Assembly (NCBI GenBank): GCA_019693395.1 | Contig: JAAMXP010005533.1 | Location: 1-15,568 of the forward strand | Source: Ettlia oleoabundans | Taxonomy: Eukaryota > Chlorophyta > Chlorophyceae > Chlamydomonadales | Direction of reading: 5' to 3' | Length of the DNA stretch: 15,568 nucleotides | Part shown: positions 7,858 through 15,568 of the stretch, piece by piece | Position numbering within the stretch: the first letter of the stretch is position 1 | Layout of the letters: each line of letters begins with the position of its first letter | The notes under the pieces: generated by a model | What the model saw: the letters and a program-made list of their open reading frames with translations, nothing else | Told to the model about the DNA's origin: nothing | Databases searched by the model: none | Made by a program: the position numbers and the translations under genes

Positions 7858-10018
7858 CTACTGAACGACCACTCGAAGCATCTTCAAGGTGTTGTTACTG
7901 CAGCCGGTCACTGTGCCGCCATGGCGGAGCACGGCCTGCAGCTGCTGCAAAACCCGGTCAGTGATAAGTTCTCCAGGGTATACTGCTGGCACACCTGGCG
8001 GGTAAGGGCACAGCAGCTCTGCTGACACCCTACCAACCGCTTGCGCTGCTTTAACCTCTTCTGCCGCTGCAAAGAAAGCTTCCCGTGGGGATAGGTATAT
8101 CTTGGGGGCTGCGTGAAGCGCAAATGGCACTGTGCTGATGGAACTCCTACTTTTGCTGGTGCTGCTGCCGCTGCTGCTATGCTGTGCGGAGAGCTGCTGC
8201 AAGGCAGCCACCAACGCATAGGCATGTTCCTGTGTGCTTCCAATGCTCATTGCCAGGACCACGCAAATTGGTGTGGCCAGCTCAACAATGATGCCATGCT
8301 GCTGCTCCAGTGCCGCTGCCACCTGGTAGCCTGTGAGGGCCAGCCGCTGCAGGCTGATGGTAAGCCTGAGCGGGTCCAACCTGATCCTGCTGTGGCCATG
8401 CTGCATCACTGCTTGCTTGCCCAAGCCCGCTGTGTTGCCGCTGGGGCGGCTAGAAATGCAAGACATGCTACCAGCGCCCCCGATGGTGCTGCTACTTCGT
8501 ATCTGTTCCAGTGACAGCAGCTGAACTCCAGGCAAGCCTTCCAGCTGCTGGCGCGCATAGCGAGCTGCTGCTAACGCGTCCGTGTGCGCTGCAGGGTCGC
8601 TGGCCTGCGCCCGAGCAGCATCCAGTGAGCTCATCAGCAGGTAGCTGGGGCTGGAGGACTGCAGCACCTGCAGAGCACGGCTGATGCGCACTCGCTGCAC
8701 CTGGCTGCCCTGCAGATGCAGCATGGCCGCCTGGGTCATTGCTGACAGTTGCTTGTGAGTGGACTGCACCACCACATCAGCACCACTCTGCAGCGCTGAT
8801 GGCGGCAGCTCAGGGTGCAGGCCCAGGTGGGCGCCATGGGCCTCGTCCACCAGCAGGGGCACGCCATGTGAGTGGCAGACTGCTGCCAGGCCTGCAGGAA
8901 GGTACGCATGCGGGGTGCAGGCGCGGTGGTGGTGGTGGAGGTGGTGGTGGGGGCGCTGGGCAGCCCACGCATGGCATCTAGAACCAAAGAATGGTTAAAG
9001 GTGCACAAGAGACTGCAGTGCCATCTGTTGCTCAGGACTCGAGCAAGAGCACTTGACTGCTGTGCTCCGCACATCAAATGGCAGCGTGCCGGAATCAACA
9101 GAGCTCTGCTGCTGCTCAGCAGTCAGGCATTGCAGCACTGCTGGTCAGAGGCGAAATATCCACATCCCTTGCGCATATTGCTTGCCTGCAACATCACTGA
9201 TCACGCCAAAGTAAGTGGGAGACACTATGAGGACGGCCCCTACACTGAGCCCACGCCGTTGCGCCTCCTGAAAGGCGTCCTCTAGCGTTGCCGGGGTAAC
9301 ATGGTGGGCGATGCCCAGCTGCTCATCGCAGCATGGCTGCACATACACAGGTGTGCAGCCAGCAAGCACCATGGCGTTGAAGGCTGACAAGTGCGCATTG
9401 CGGGCAAGGATGAGGGCAGCCCTCGGTCCACAGCTGGCCATGACTGCGGCATGTATGCCAGCTGTGGTGCCGTTCACTAAAAACCAGGTCGCATCTGCAC
9501 CCCAGGTTACCGCTGCCAGCTGCTGTGCTGCCAAGATGGGACCACTGGGTGAACTCAGGATGTCCAGGCCTGTGGCCCAAGGGGGGGTAGGGATAGCTGG
9601 AAAGGACGACCAGGGCATGCACAGCTGGTGGGTAACACTGGTTGTTGGGCACCAGCATTGCAGAATGCCAAGCTTCCATGGTTGTGCAGGCAGCACTGAA
9701 AAAAGAATAACACCATGTCAACAGACGCTTACCCTCCAGCTCAGTAAGGTCGTAGCGTAGTGCAGCACCCAGCACCTGGTGCAGGCACGGTGGCGTGCTG
9801 CCGCCACGCTTGTGCCCAGGCACGTGAAAGGGTACATCTTCTGAACGCTTGCCACGCTCAATGATAGCATCCAGGAGAGGTGTGTGCTGGTGGTCACTGG
9901 CACTACACTTTGATCGGACCGCAAATGACTGGCAAGCTGTGCCGGCGCGCCAGGAGGCGGCACCGAGCGCCTGCGCTGGCGCCCGCCCAGATGTCGTTCG
10001 CTGCATTGACGCATGCAT
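7858..10018 (-). CDS. Prokaryotic-type (PLP fold type I) Orn/Lys/Arg decarboxylase, probably organelle-targeted
   Basis: Exons (minus strand): 10018-9733, 9569-9186, 8891-7858. They total 1704 nt, 567 aa, stop TAG. Residues 1-40 (MHASMQRTTSGRAPAQALG...) are rich in Ala, Ser, Thr and Arg and lack acids, suggesting a plastid or mitochondrial presequence. The OKR-decarboxylase major domain shows the hallmark HVPGHKRG (65-72), YDLTELEGLD, WFLVNGTTAGIHAA, SPTYFGVISDVAG, cofactor-binding DEAHGAHLG with Asp239 (239-247), and the Schiff-base Lys270 in QSTHKQLSAMTQ. The C-terminal domain carries ELLCPYPPGVPAVYPGE (515-531). The size matches the shorter bacterial/cyanobacterial class that lacks the wing domain of E. 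coli AdiA/LdcI. Expected reaction: pyridoxal-phosphate-dependent decarboxylation of lysine, ornithine or arginine to a diamine or agmatine, feeding polyamines. The substrate cannot be read from sequence. A Ser-rich insert (about 459-475) is probably a surface loop. Intron 1 is GT-AG; intron 2 has a GC donor. The last exon is 1034 nt, far longer than any other in the window. Confidence 0.93.
8892..9185 (-). other. GC-AG intron 2 of the decarboxylase
   Basis: Exon 2 ends ...GTT GCA G and the following bases are GCAAGC, a close match to the AG|GCAAG consensus of GC-AG introns. The acceptor is cctgcag, and joining restores SDVAGLAAVCHSHG in frame. The intron contains stop codons, so it must be removed. 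A poorer GT at 12 bases upstream (A|GTGATG) is in the same phase but would delete four conserved residues. Confidence 0.8.
8925..8953. repeat. (GGT)n/(ACC)n microsatellite-like tract in the decarboxylase intron
   Basis: Eight or so GGT/GGA triplets run on the + strand. On the transcribed minus strand this is an ACC/CCA-rich tract 30-60 nt upstream of the 3' splice site of the GC-AG intron. It is a simple repeat that may also serve as the C-rich tract before the acceptor. Confidence 0.7.
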
Positions 10019-10133
10019 GTTGATCCGAGTACAGAGGGCTGTGTTGGTCGGTTGCTCCTGAGAAGCAGCCCAACACGGTCTCAGCGGTTGCGGCGGTCAG
10101 AGATGGAGCTGTCCGTTGCTTTGCGGGCTGCAT
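9903..10133 (-). other. Candidate overlapping uORF at the decarboxylase start (76 aa)
   Basis: Minus-strand ATG at 10133-10131 begins MQPAKQRTAPSL and reads through the decarboxylase ATG (10018-10016) in another frame, stopping at 9903. It is the only minus-strand ATG I see between the main start and this point. If transcribed it would compete with the main start. It matters only if transcription starts upstream of 10133. Confidence 0.25.
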
Positions 10134-10382
10134 CCGAGCCTCAGACAGAGTGAATAGATGGTCAGTTAATCTAGGATGGTTTGAAGGCCTGCGATTGCCC
10201 GGTTTCAAGCGACATTGGACGCACAGGGCTGGAGATGGGAATTGGGAAAGCCGGGACAAGCACGCCACAAAATAGGCCAGAGGGTCGCTATTGATCCTCT
10301 CCGTGGTCTGCCGCGCCACTGGTTTGGGCCTGTACGCTTCCCAAATCAAAGCCGCTCCAGAGGCACCAGTGGCCTTGCCAAG
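10019..10382. promoter_or_regulatory. Divergent promoter between the decarboxylase (-) and eIF3a (+), with upstream ATGs
   Basis: This 364-bp gap separates two outward-facing start codons. On the + strand four ATGs open short frames that all close before the eIF3a ATG: 10103-10153 (16 aa), 10158-10169 (3 aa), 10176-10184 (2 aa) and 10235-10294 (19 aa). On the minus strand one ATG at 10133-10131 opens a frame that overlaps the decarboxylase start. Transcription start sites are unknown, so which of these lie in mRNA is open. No clear TATA box is seen. Confidence 0.55.
10235..10294 (+). other. Candidate uORF (19 codons plus TGA) upstream of eIF3a
   Basis: ATG GGA ATT GGG begins this frame and TGA closes it 88 bp before the eIF3a ATG, in a different frame. 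It is the uORF nearest the start codon and the most likely to be in the leader. Coding function is not implied; a regulatory effect is possible. Confidence 0.3.
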
Positions 10383-13300
10383 ATGGCCGGGCGCTTCTAC
10401 AGGGGCGGCGGGGCACCCAGCCTGCGGCCTGAATCGGCCATCAAGCGGGCGGACGAGCTTTTGAGCGTGGGGCAGAAGCAGAGTGCTCTGCAGACGCTGC
10501 ATGACACCATCACCAACAAGCGGCAGCAGCGCAACTGGACCAAAGCCCTTGAGCAGGTGATGGGGAGGATTGAGCAGCGTGGGAGCGGCCAACACCGCGC
10601 CATGGCCACTCAAGCTCAGCCCAAGCAAGAGCTTGCATGTCATGCTTCCCCTGCGCCCTCCACGCCCGCCACAGGTCATGTTCAAGTACGTGGACATCTG
10701 CGTGGACATGAAGCAGGGCCGCAAGTGCAAGGACGCACTGATCAACTATCGCAATGCTTGCCAACAAGTTAACGTGGGCTCCCTAGAGGAGGTGATCAAA
10801 TATCTGCTCCAAGTGGCCACCCAGCGGGCAGAGGAGGCCAGCAAAGAGGCGGAGGCAAAGCTGGATGGAGTGGAGGACTTGGAGGCGGAGGCCAGCCCGG
10901 AGGAGATGATGCTCAGCTATGTCAGTGGCGAAAAAAGCAAGGACCGCACTGATCGCGAGCTGGTGACACCTTGGTTCAAGTTCCTGTGGGAGACTTACAG
11001 GTGGGTGCGCATTAAGGCGGGGCTACAGCAGGGCGGGACGGAGGTTGGGGTAAGGTGGGGCGGGCAGGGTTCTGCCACACTGTTGAGTTGAAGCGCACAG
11101 CAAAGGGAATGGGTGCAGCCAGTTGTTCTACCCGGCACGCATGTTGCTGCTGGGGATCCAGCATGTGGGATGCAGCTACAATGCGGTGGTGCGATTTTGC
11201 AGGAATGTGCTGGATATTCTACGCAACAACTCGCGTCTTGAGGCCCTCTACGCCATGGCTACCTCCCGCGCATGCCAGGTCTGTCGGAACGTGTTGCCCG
11301 ATGCTGCTGCTATGGAATGCTGCCATTTTATGGCAAGCCCTGGATGAAATCTCAATCAATCTGTAGACCTTCCATCATACCTTTGGTTTTCCGTATGTCA
11401 TCCCATCAGTGAACCTGACATTGAACTATTCTTGTCCCTGCAGTTCTGCTTGATCTACCGCCGCACTACGGAATTCCGCCGTCTATGCGACATTGTACGC
11501 AACCACCTCACCCAGCTGCTCAAGTACCGGGACCAGGGGGGCCGCGACCGCACCGACCTCAAGTGAGCCAGCAGGGAATGTGGGTGGTGGTGCTGGTCGT
11601 TGACCTGGCCTGGGTGCATGCTGAGCAATAGGTGGGTTAAAGGACGGCAGTAGCCGACAGCACCGCTCCTGTGCTGTCCAGCGCCGTCAGTAGCGTTTGT
11701 TGGCTCGAGCGGAGGTCACAAGCAGTGCCACTGCTGTGCAGCTGTTGCTGCCTCAATCATGAGCCGCAGTCAGTGAGCTGCCGATTCACAGACTCACAGA
11801 GGTCAATCCCGCTTAGCTGCCTCACACAGCCCCTCTGCTTTCCCCTGATGTGTTTGTGCTGCAGTGTTCCTGCCAGCTGGGAGCTGTATGTGGACATGCG
11901 CTTTGAGCAGCTGCGCACCGCATGCGACCTGGAGCTGTGGGCCGAGGCATTCCGCAGGTGGGCCTGAATGCCATAACGACATCGTGCGGCAGCAGAACGG
12001 GACAGGCTCGGAGCAGTGCCATGCTTCAGGCATGGCAAGTATATTCTTTTCCATCTGGTGCACCTGGCCGCGCGTGCACATGGGACCATTCGCACAGGCA
12101 TGCTGTTGGTAATCTGCATCGCTTCTCAACTGTGTCAGCTCTGCATGCTCAAGCGCTCCCAACCTTTACCCTGCCTGCTTACCTGCCCGCCTGCAGCGTG
12201 GAGGACATCCAGGGCCTGTTCATGCTGGCGCCCAAGGGCTGTAAGCCACGCGGCGCCCTCATGGCCACCTACTACGCCAAGCTCACACAGATCTTCACCA
12301 AGAGCGAAAGCAGGCTCTACAGCGCATATGCATGGTACAGGTGCGCTGCAGCGTCAAACTTGGCCTAGGTTTGGCAAGCAGCAGGCGCAGCATGGACAAG
12401 ACCTCGTGTAGGCATTTTAACTGGCGTGCTTGACATGCATGTTTGCTCTCGTTCACTGGCGCGCTTTGCTCGCGCCTACCAGGCTGGCAGCCTTGCTTTA
12501 CCCAAAGGCTTGTCCGCCCTGGCTACTACTGCCCTACACAGATTGCTGTTCTGCTCCCCACCCCCTCCTGCAGGCTGTTTGCCTTCACACGCATGAACAA
12601 CAAGGCGCTGGGCGGAGCCGACCTGTCTATGCTGGCCTCCAGTGTGGTGCTTTCAGCCCTCTCCATCCTGCCCTACGAGCAGATTGGGCGGCCAGACGCC
12701 GATCCTGCAGCCGCTGCCGAGCGTGCAGACAAGATGGCTGCAATTCTTGGCTTCAGCTCGGTGCGCCTTTCACCAAGATGGTGTCACGGCAGTGCTGCTG
12801 GAATGGCAGTGAGCGTGATGGGAAGGGCATGGGTGTGGCCGGCATGGGACTTTAAGCGGCCACAGCTGCGGGAATCAGCAGCCATATGGCTGGCAAGACG
12901 TGTTGCTTTACCTTGCGTGAAGCCCTCTTTCTGCGGCCCAGCTCGCTTCTCCCCATCCTTCGCCTTCCTCACACTTGCCACTCCGTGCCTTGCTTGTTTG
13001 TCCATCGCGGTGCAGGAGCGGCGAGATGGGCGCGCGTTGCTTTCTCGTGACTCCCTGATTGCCGACATCGAGCGCAAGGGGCTGCTGACGCTAGTGCCAC
13101 CAGCTGTGCGCCAGCTCTTTGGCCTGCTGGAGAGTGATTTCAACCCGCTGCAGCTGTGCAAGGTGGTGGCGCCTCTGCTTGACTCACTGAGCACCCTCAA
13201 TCAGCCCGTGTCGGGTGAGTCTGCTGCTGATTGCGCCAGAACTTTGTCAGTGCATCATGCTGCCCAGCGTTTCGTTTTCACCCCCTTGCTGGTCCTTAAC

Positions 13301-15477
13301 ACCAGGGACCTGTTAATGCATGATTGAAATTCAAACCCTTGCGCTTAGCCCTCTTTCTCGGCCCTCCTGCTGGCGCTGCTTTGCCGCAGCTGCCAGCCCC
13401 GTGCAGGACATGCCGCTTGAGGCGTATGCTGGGCCGCTGCAGCGTGTGGCTGTGGCCAAGATGGTGCGCCAGCTCAGCGAGGTATACTCGGTGATGCGCG
13501 TGTCCACCATGAGCGAGCTGGCGCCATTCATAGGCTTTGGCCAGGTAGGCAAGCTGGCCAGGACAGCCAAGCCAGGGAGGTGGAGGAAAGGCAGCGAAGT
13601 GGGCACTCTGCCAGCACACTTGCTCTTTTCAACTCTTGTACAGCCTTGCTGCTGCCAGTGCTGAGCGTGACCGCTGGCCTGCACCTGACATGTTGTGCCA
13701 TGCTTGTTTGCAGGCTGAGCAGATGATTGTTGATGCTGTGCGCAACGGCTACCTCCAGGCCCGATTTGACCACAAGAACAACACAGTGCACTTTGGAGGG
13801 CAGGTGGGCGGAACAGCTGGCAACAAGCTTCTGGGTTCACCTCTGGACCTCTCAAAGCATTTCGAAGCTGAGCCGTGCTGAAAATGCATGCGAAGCACAC
13901 ATTGCCTTACTGCTCTGCATCACATAACCGAATTATCTCGCGCATCCCTTGCCCTCGCACCCTTTGCCTCCTTACAGGAGGTTGAGTCTGATCGGGTGCG
14001 GGGCCACATTGCCACCATGGCCAAGCGCCTCACTCGCGCACTGGCAATGATCGACCCCCGCCCAGCAGGTGAGCCCATTAGCAGGCTGCTCATGTAGCCT
14101 GACACAGCGCAGCATGCAGCGAACTGCTCCCAGCTTCACAACTTACTGCTGCTGTATCCAGCTGTCGTGGCTGGTTGCCCCTGTTAGCCCTCAGTCCCGC
14201 CACCTCGCCAGCTGGGCCTTCCCTTGTCCCAATGCTGCAGCTGAGAAGGAGGCGCGGCGCGCCCGTCTGGTGTCGCTGGCGCTGGAGACCGCGGACAAGG
14301 AGAACCGACGCATGCTGGAACGAAAGGTAAGGGGGCGCCGAAATGGGCGCCATCCAGCTGGGCGTTGTACCCCCATGAGGAAGCCTTTTCAGGGGCAGTT
14401 TTACACACCTCCATCGGCAGCTTGGGTGCACGGTTTGGGCTGGGTTGGGTCAGGCACTAACACTCCCAAGCAGCGAGCGCCCCGTGCGCCCTGAGCTGCT
14501 TGTATTTAACTGTGCCCAGAGCAGCATAGAGCCCCTAATACCGCCAGCCAGGCACCCACAGCAGCTGGCGGTACGCAGGCATCTGACACTTTGCCACACA
14601 GCAACACCCCCATGCATCCATTGCTTCGCGTCGTCTCACCCTTCTCAGTTGACCGGCCAGGGTGATGACACAGTGCTGATAAACAAATCATTCATACAGC
14701 ATCTCCCGTTGCTGACCTGCACACGTTGGCTACCACCCCTGCCTGCTGCTGCGTGCCCCCAGATGGAAATTGAGAAGCGCAAGGAGGAGGCTGAGCGTCA
14801 GGCCATGGAGCGGGAGCGGGAGCTGGAGGAGCAGCGCATGGCCGCGGAGCAGCTGGCGCGGGAGCAGGAGGAGCGGCGCAAGGAGCAGGAGCGGTGAGTG
14901 TGGGGTGGAGTCTGGGTGGGTTGGTGGGCGGTGTGAATGCCTTGTTGTTGTGCCTTTTGGGTGAATGCCTTGCTGGTGCCTTGTTGTTGGCTGGCGCCGC
15001 CTTTACTTCAGGGACGGTGCATGTTTGGATGCGCGTGGCTGAGGGCAGCCCGGGCTGACCTGCCCACTTGTGGATCCCCTGTGCTTGCTTGCTGCTGCCA
15101 TGTCTCACCACTCTCCGGCTGTATCCGCTCGATCATCCACTTCTTTTGCCTACACCCCCTCCCCAACCACGCCCACCTCCACCCGTTGTTTGGCATGCAG
15201 TGCGCGTCGTGAGGCTGAGCGCATCCAGCGTGAGCTTGAGGAGCGAGAGCAGGAGGAGCTCAAGGCCTACATGGCCAGCCGCGGCAAGAAGGTTGGTGAG
15301 GGTGAGAAGCTGGATGCCAAGGCCATCAACCGCGAGGTGCTGAGTGAGCAGCTAAAGCAGCAGCAGGAGCTGCAGCGCAAGCTTGCCAAGCTGGCCAAGC
15401 AGATGGATCACCTGGAGCGGGCGCGGCGCGAGGAGGAGGCGCCGCTGCTGGCAGAGGCATACAAGCAGAAGCTCAAG
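10383..15477 (+). CDS. EIF3A: Eukaryotic translation initiation factor 3 subunit a (eIF3a), 3' end beyond the window
   Basis: Fourteen exons: 10383-10556, 10675-11000, 11203-11278, 11444-11562, 11865-11957, 12197-12340, 12574-12760, 13016-13214, 13390-13544, 13714-13803, 13978-14068, 14241-14326, 14763-14893, 15201-15477. They total 2148 nt, 716 residues, all in phase; introns are GT-AG. The N-terminus has [22 protein letters not shown], then [52 protein letters not shown] and SVEDIQGLF, the standard eIF3a order. A PCI/winged-helix region spans about 325-520 ([14 protein letters not shown] ... [31 protein letters not shown]). From about 553 it becomes the long Glu/Arg/Lys-rich helical (spectrin-like) segment ending at [19 protein letters not shown]. 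eIF3a is the scaffold of the eIF3 complex on the 40S subunit and binds eIF3b and eIF3c. Start chosen at the first in-frame ATG ([10 protein letters not shown]). The remaining C-terminal exons lie to the right. Confidence 0.96.
12761..13015 (+). other. EIF3A: eIF3a intron 7, 255 nt, in-frame and stop-free
   Basis: Donor TCG|GTGCGC and acceptor gcggtgcag|GAG bracket 255 nt that read open in the eIF3a frame. Exons 7 and 8 thus form one continuous frame with it. The 85 residues it would add (beginning [10 protein letters not shown]) resemble nothing in eIF3a, whose alignment runs smoothly from ILGFSS to [12 protein letters not shown]. It is therefore treated as an intron. Confidence 0.7.
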
Positions 15478-15568
15478 GTGGGCGGGTGGGGTGGATTGGT
15501 GGGAGGCCCGGCCGTGTGCTGTGCGGGATTAGCGTGTGCGGTTGGTCCGGTTTGGTGGTGTGTGGGTG
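15478..15568 (+). other. EIF3A: 5' part of eIF3a intron 14, G-rich
   Basis: Begins GTGGGCGGGTGGGG directly after the Lys codon that ends exon 14 and continues with further GG/GGG runs to the end of the window. No acceptor or coding sequence is seen before the edge. Confidence 0.7.

Noticed and set aside
8113..9285. Several 75-137 aa + strand frames antisense to the decarboxylase
   Set aside because: Shadows of the long GC-rich exon; no motifs and inconsistent frames.
9903..10745. 280-aa minus-strand open frame over the divergent promoter
   Set aside because: Most of it is antisense to eIF3a exon 1 and to the intergenic DNA. No family resemblance is seen. Only its ATG-initiated 3' part is kept, as a possible uORF.
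13804..13977. In-frame extension of eIF3a exon 10 ([11 protein letters not shown]...)
   Set aside because: It hits a stop codon after about 25 residues. Splicing CAG|GTGGGC to GAGGTTGAG restores the family sequence.
1..15568. tRNA, rRNA, CRISPR, transposon or operon-like defence system
   Set aside because: No cloverleaf, spaced direct-repeat array, terminal inverted repeats, transposase or polycistronic layout was seen; the genes are spliced eukaryotic housekeeping genes.

Overview
The window looks like nuclear DNA of a green alga (Chlorophyta, probably a chlorophycean or close relative). The genes are split into many short exons by introns of about 120-440 bp with GT(G/A) donors and pyrimidine-poor ctgcag/gtgcag acceptors. 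TGTAA, the green-algal polyadenylation signal, lies downstream of several stop codons. One gene encodes a plastid-targeted ClpP, and the base composition is moderately GC-rich with GCT/CAG-rich coding sequence. All exon models below were assembled by hand: reading frames were joined across splice sites so that phase is kept and conserved protein families are restored. They are not transcript-supported.

Layout, left to right. (1) Positions 177-412, + strand: last two exons of a Lifeguard/TMBIM (Bax-inhibitor-1 superfamily) membrane protein. (2) 986-3316, - strand: complete six-exon fibrillarin (FBL), 311 aa, convergent with gene 1. (3) 3630-5750, - strand: complete six-exon chloroplast ClpP catalytic subunit, about 298 aa, in tandem upstream of FBL. 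(4) 6039-7385, + strand: complete five-exon UBE2S/UBC22-type ubiquitin-conjugating enzyme, 217 aa, divergent from CLPP. (5) 7858-10018, - strand: complete three-exon prokaryotic-type (PLP fold type I) Orn/Lys/Arg decarboxylase, 567 aa, convergent with UBE2S. (6) 10383-15477 and beyond, + strand: 14 exons (716 aa) of eIF3 subunit a, divergent from the decarboxylase and running off the right edge.

The genes are housekeeping functions (rRNA 2'-O-methylation, plastid proteolysis, APC/C-linked ubiquitin chain elongation, polyamine-type amino-acid decarboxylation, translation initiation). They share compact intergenic regions: two divergent promoters (288 and 364 bp) and two convergent 3' ends. I see no operon-like system, mobile element, CRISPR array, tRNA or rRNA.

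The points most worth a second look are: two GC-AG introns inside strongly conserved coding regions; three introns that are multiples of three and stop-free, so retention would keep the frame; an APC/C-docking-like Leu-Lys-Arg-Leu tail on the E2; an intron-poor bacterial-type decarboxylase among intron-rich neighbours; and upstream ORFs in the decarboxylase/eIF3a promoter. I did not find a convincing new biological system.
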